Positions 61,677 to 64,000 of a stretch of 64,000 nt of DNA are shown here, piece after piece; position 1 is the first letter of the stretch; each line of letters starts with the position of its first letter. Location: NCBI GenBank assembly GCA_018894105.1, contig CM032125.1, positions 32,969,032 to 33,033,031 of the forward strand. Direction: 5' to 3'. The stretch comes from Jacaranda mimosifolia (taxonomy: Eukaryota > Streptophyta > Magnoliopsida > Lamiales > Bignoniaceae). The notes under the pieces were generated by a model. The model had not been told where the DNA came from. It ran no database searches and saw only the letters and a list, made by a program, of their open reading frames with translations. Position numbers and translations under genes: made by a program.

Positions 61677-62290
61677 AAAAAAATTAATAAAAAAAAAAAA
61701 AATGTCAGGATGGTGTGGAAAATATATCTAAAGAAAATATATACTTTTTAGAAATATTTCGAAATAGCAAACATTTTTATCAGTGGATAGATAAGCTACA
61801 TATAGTTATTAATGATCCACTTGTCAATTGGCGGAGCCCACTCGACCACTTGTCAATTTGCCTAAAATGGCTTTTATTCAATCAAGATATGTATGAAATG
61901 ATAATTTAAAAGCCCTGGGAGAAGGAAGAGTGGACATGCTTGATGGAATACCATTCAACTAATATAATTAATTATCAAATAATCAATTAATATAAAAGGA
62001 TCATATATACAATTAACATTATTACACACAATGAAATAAACAATAAAGAATATATTTATATTTTATATATCATAGTGGAGTATACCTATTTTTTTTTTAA
62101 TGGTGGCTGAAAGGTATTAATAAGACCAGCTCCATTTTTTTCAGAATATGTCTATGTTATTGAACTTTTATATTTAGTGATGGATTTATTTTTTTTTTCT
62201 ACAGAGCATTCTATCCTTTGCTATGTGATTGAATTATGCTTAAAGGAAATATGGTGTTCATGGAAACTTTTCAAGTTCAGAAAATTGAGA
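61677..62290. other. Flank DNA, with an RLP 3'-flank block
   Basis: 62200-62290 resembles the 3' flanks of the RLP copies (TTCATGGAAACTTTTCAA, CAGAAAATTG), hinting that another RLP once lay to the right. No gene. Confidence 0.4.
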
Positions 62291-64000
62291 TGTAATGCCC
62301 CGAATTTTTTTTTTTTTTTTTTGTATTTAATTGATTAATGTACCTTATTTTATTTTATTTATATTTCAATTAAAATTGTAGTAAGGCATGTACTATTTTT
62401 TCATAATAATATATTTATATATATAATATATAGATAATATTAACTTATCTTTTGATCAAATAATGATAATTAATATTGTAGATATTCTATATTTTGGGTA
62501 GTATAAGTTACAATTTTACTTGAATTAATATTATATTAATACAAGGAGTAGAATTATCGAATCTAGGAATTAATGATAAAAACATTAGATTTATAGTAGG
62601 ATAAATATCCTAGTCCTAGTAGAATTATTAGAGTCCTACTTGAACTAAACCACCTCTTTCACACAAGTATAGTCCCTAAAAACAAAATCCTAATTACATT
62701 TAATAGTAAATGAAAGAGGAAAAAGGGAAAGAAGGAAAAAGGACAGCAGCTGTGGCAGAGGGGAAAGGAAAAGGAGACGGCATTTGTTGGAAGTGCGTTA
62801 GAAATTACACAAGGTAATTCATGAGTTTGTAGACTTCATATTTGATAATTTCAAAATTCAATGATGCTGTTAGGTTTTTATTTTCTCGAAAATAGATATT
62901 GTGACAGTTTTAGTACTACTCGTCCGAATTAAGAAAAATCATCAACACAAAAATTCTAGATCTGTGTCTTAGGTTTCTAATGCCTCATAAATTACCTCAA
63001 TCCGATTTAAATGAAGTAAGTTATGAGCAAAATACTAAGACGTGTCCAGTCAGAAGATATAGGACTTTGATTTTTCCGAAAAGGGATATTGGTGATGCTT
63101 TTGATACTTCTTCCCGACAGAATTAAGTAAAATAATCAACATAAGATTTTTACATATGTTTCTTAGGTTTCTATTTCGGCCTGAATCACTTCAATCTGAC
63201 ATATAGGGAGAAACTTATGAGTAAAATACAAAGTTGTGGAATGACAGAAAATACAGGGTTTAGATTTTCCTAGAATAGAGTATTGTGATACCTTTTACTA
63301 CTTTATTCAGATTTAATTGGGAAATATAGTCAACATATGAATTGTATATCTGTCTCTTTGGTTTCTAATTATGCATAAATCACATAAATATAATTTATAT
63401 AGAGAAAGTTATGATCAAAATACTAAGATGTGTCATGTCTGGAAATACAGGACTTTGATTTTCTTAGAACAGAATATTGTGACAACTTTTACTACTCGAT
63501 TCCAGTTTAACTGGGTAATAAGGTCAACATATGAATTGTAGATATATATTCTGGGATTTTACAAGATTTTGAATCACCTTCATTCGAGGCCTGTAGTAAA
63601 AGTTATAGCTTAGATATAATCAAGTGTCACATCGAAAAATTTCCTAAAAATTAGAAATCTGCTTTCGCACCACTGCTGCCTCTTGAACTCGATTTTTCCT
63701 CTCTCATATTGGCCAATTTAGACTGTATCATCGACATAATAGTTAGTACTCTTTCTTAGCTTTGTAATGCCATAAGAATCAAGTTAATTGGATATCTAGA
63801 AAGAGTGTTACGAGTGAATCAACAAAGTACATATGAAAGGATAAATTCTTAATAAGTTTTGTGAGTATGTATGTACTAGGCTAGTCCCAAGTAAATTTTG
63901 TCTTGTTAGTCAGCTAAATTGGTGGTTGATTTGTTTATTAAATGAATCAGGTGACTCAACAATTAAGTTGATTGATACTGAGATAGGATTGATCTTGAAG
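62291..64000. mobile_element. LTR-like element, left part only
   Basis: Starts TGTAATGCCCCGAATTTT exactly where the RLP 3' flank breaks off, like the TGTAATATCCC start of the solo LTR at 9922. It runs past the window edge and no coding sequence is reached. The LTR call rests on the start motif, the flank break and the length. Confidence 0.55.
62872..63620. repeat. Tandem repeat, period about 190-194 bp, four copies
   Basis: Copies anchored at about 62872, 63061, 63255 and 63449. Each contains forms of GGACTTTGATTTTTCC, ATTGTGACA..TTTTA, GGTTTCTAAT and TTATGAGCAAAATACTAAGA. Units have diverged, so it is not a recent array. Confidence 0.85.

Noticed and set aside
1..64000. CRISPR arrays, bacterial operons, ribosome binding sites, riboswitches
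   Set aside because: The window is plant nuclear DNA; the regular repeats seen are microsatellites, LTR arrays and transposon subterminal repeats.

Overview
This is nuclear DNA from a flowering plant, most likely a eudicot. It is strongly AT-rich, dominated by transposable elements, and carries a cluster of leucine-rich-repeat receptor-like proteins (RLPs) of the EIX2/Cf-like type, all on the minus strand. I cannot name the species from the sequence alone. No protein-coding gene in the window looks intact.

Layout. Four near full-length RLP copies lie at 239-2977, 9835-15075, 34484-37339 and 55812-58496. RLP debris lies at 29291-32066, 41472-41605 and 61573-61676. Each of the four long copies is broken by its own stops, frameshifts, deletions or insertions. 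The 34484-37339 copy is the least damaged, with only two small deletions. Positions 1-9535 and 9609-21108 are a tandem segmental duplication, each unit carrying one RLP plus long flanks. The two units differ mainly by later insertions: a 1.9 kb Mutator-like element in the first; a 2.6 kb solo LTR, a 663 bp hAT-type element and a small MITE in the second. Each unit therefore supplies the empty site for the other.

Mobile elements. A degraded Ty1/copia element (SIRE-like) spans 21349 to about 27585. A 1.7 kb non-autonomous copia relative sits inside an RLP remnant with a perfect 5-bp target duplication. Two long-TIR Mutator-like elements have C-rich/G-rich cores. There are several CACTA-type non-autonomous elements, hAT-type MITEs with 8-bp target duplications, a 102-bp solo LTR, and the first 1.7 kb of another LTR-like element at the right edge.

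Most striking structure. At 47218-50945 a CACTA-like left end leads into an inverted repeat with arms of about 1.44 kb around a loop of about 0.4 kb. Both arms carry the N-terminal part of a plant-mobile-domain (MAIN/PP7-long-form-like) gene and the loop carries a C-terminal part. A transcript crossing it would fold into a long hairpin, as small-RNA loci that silence transposons do.

The only other recognisable host gene is a broken GT90 (rumi-like O-glucosyltransferase) gene at 52577-53751, with a second internally deleted fragment 1 kb downstream. Overall the window reads as a decayed immune-receptor cluster diluted by nested transposons.
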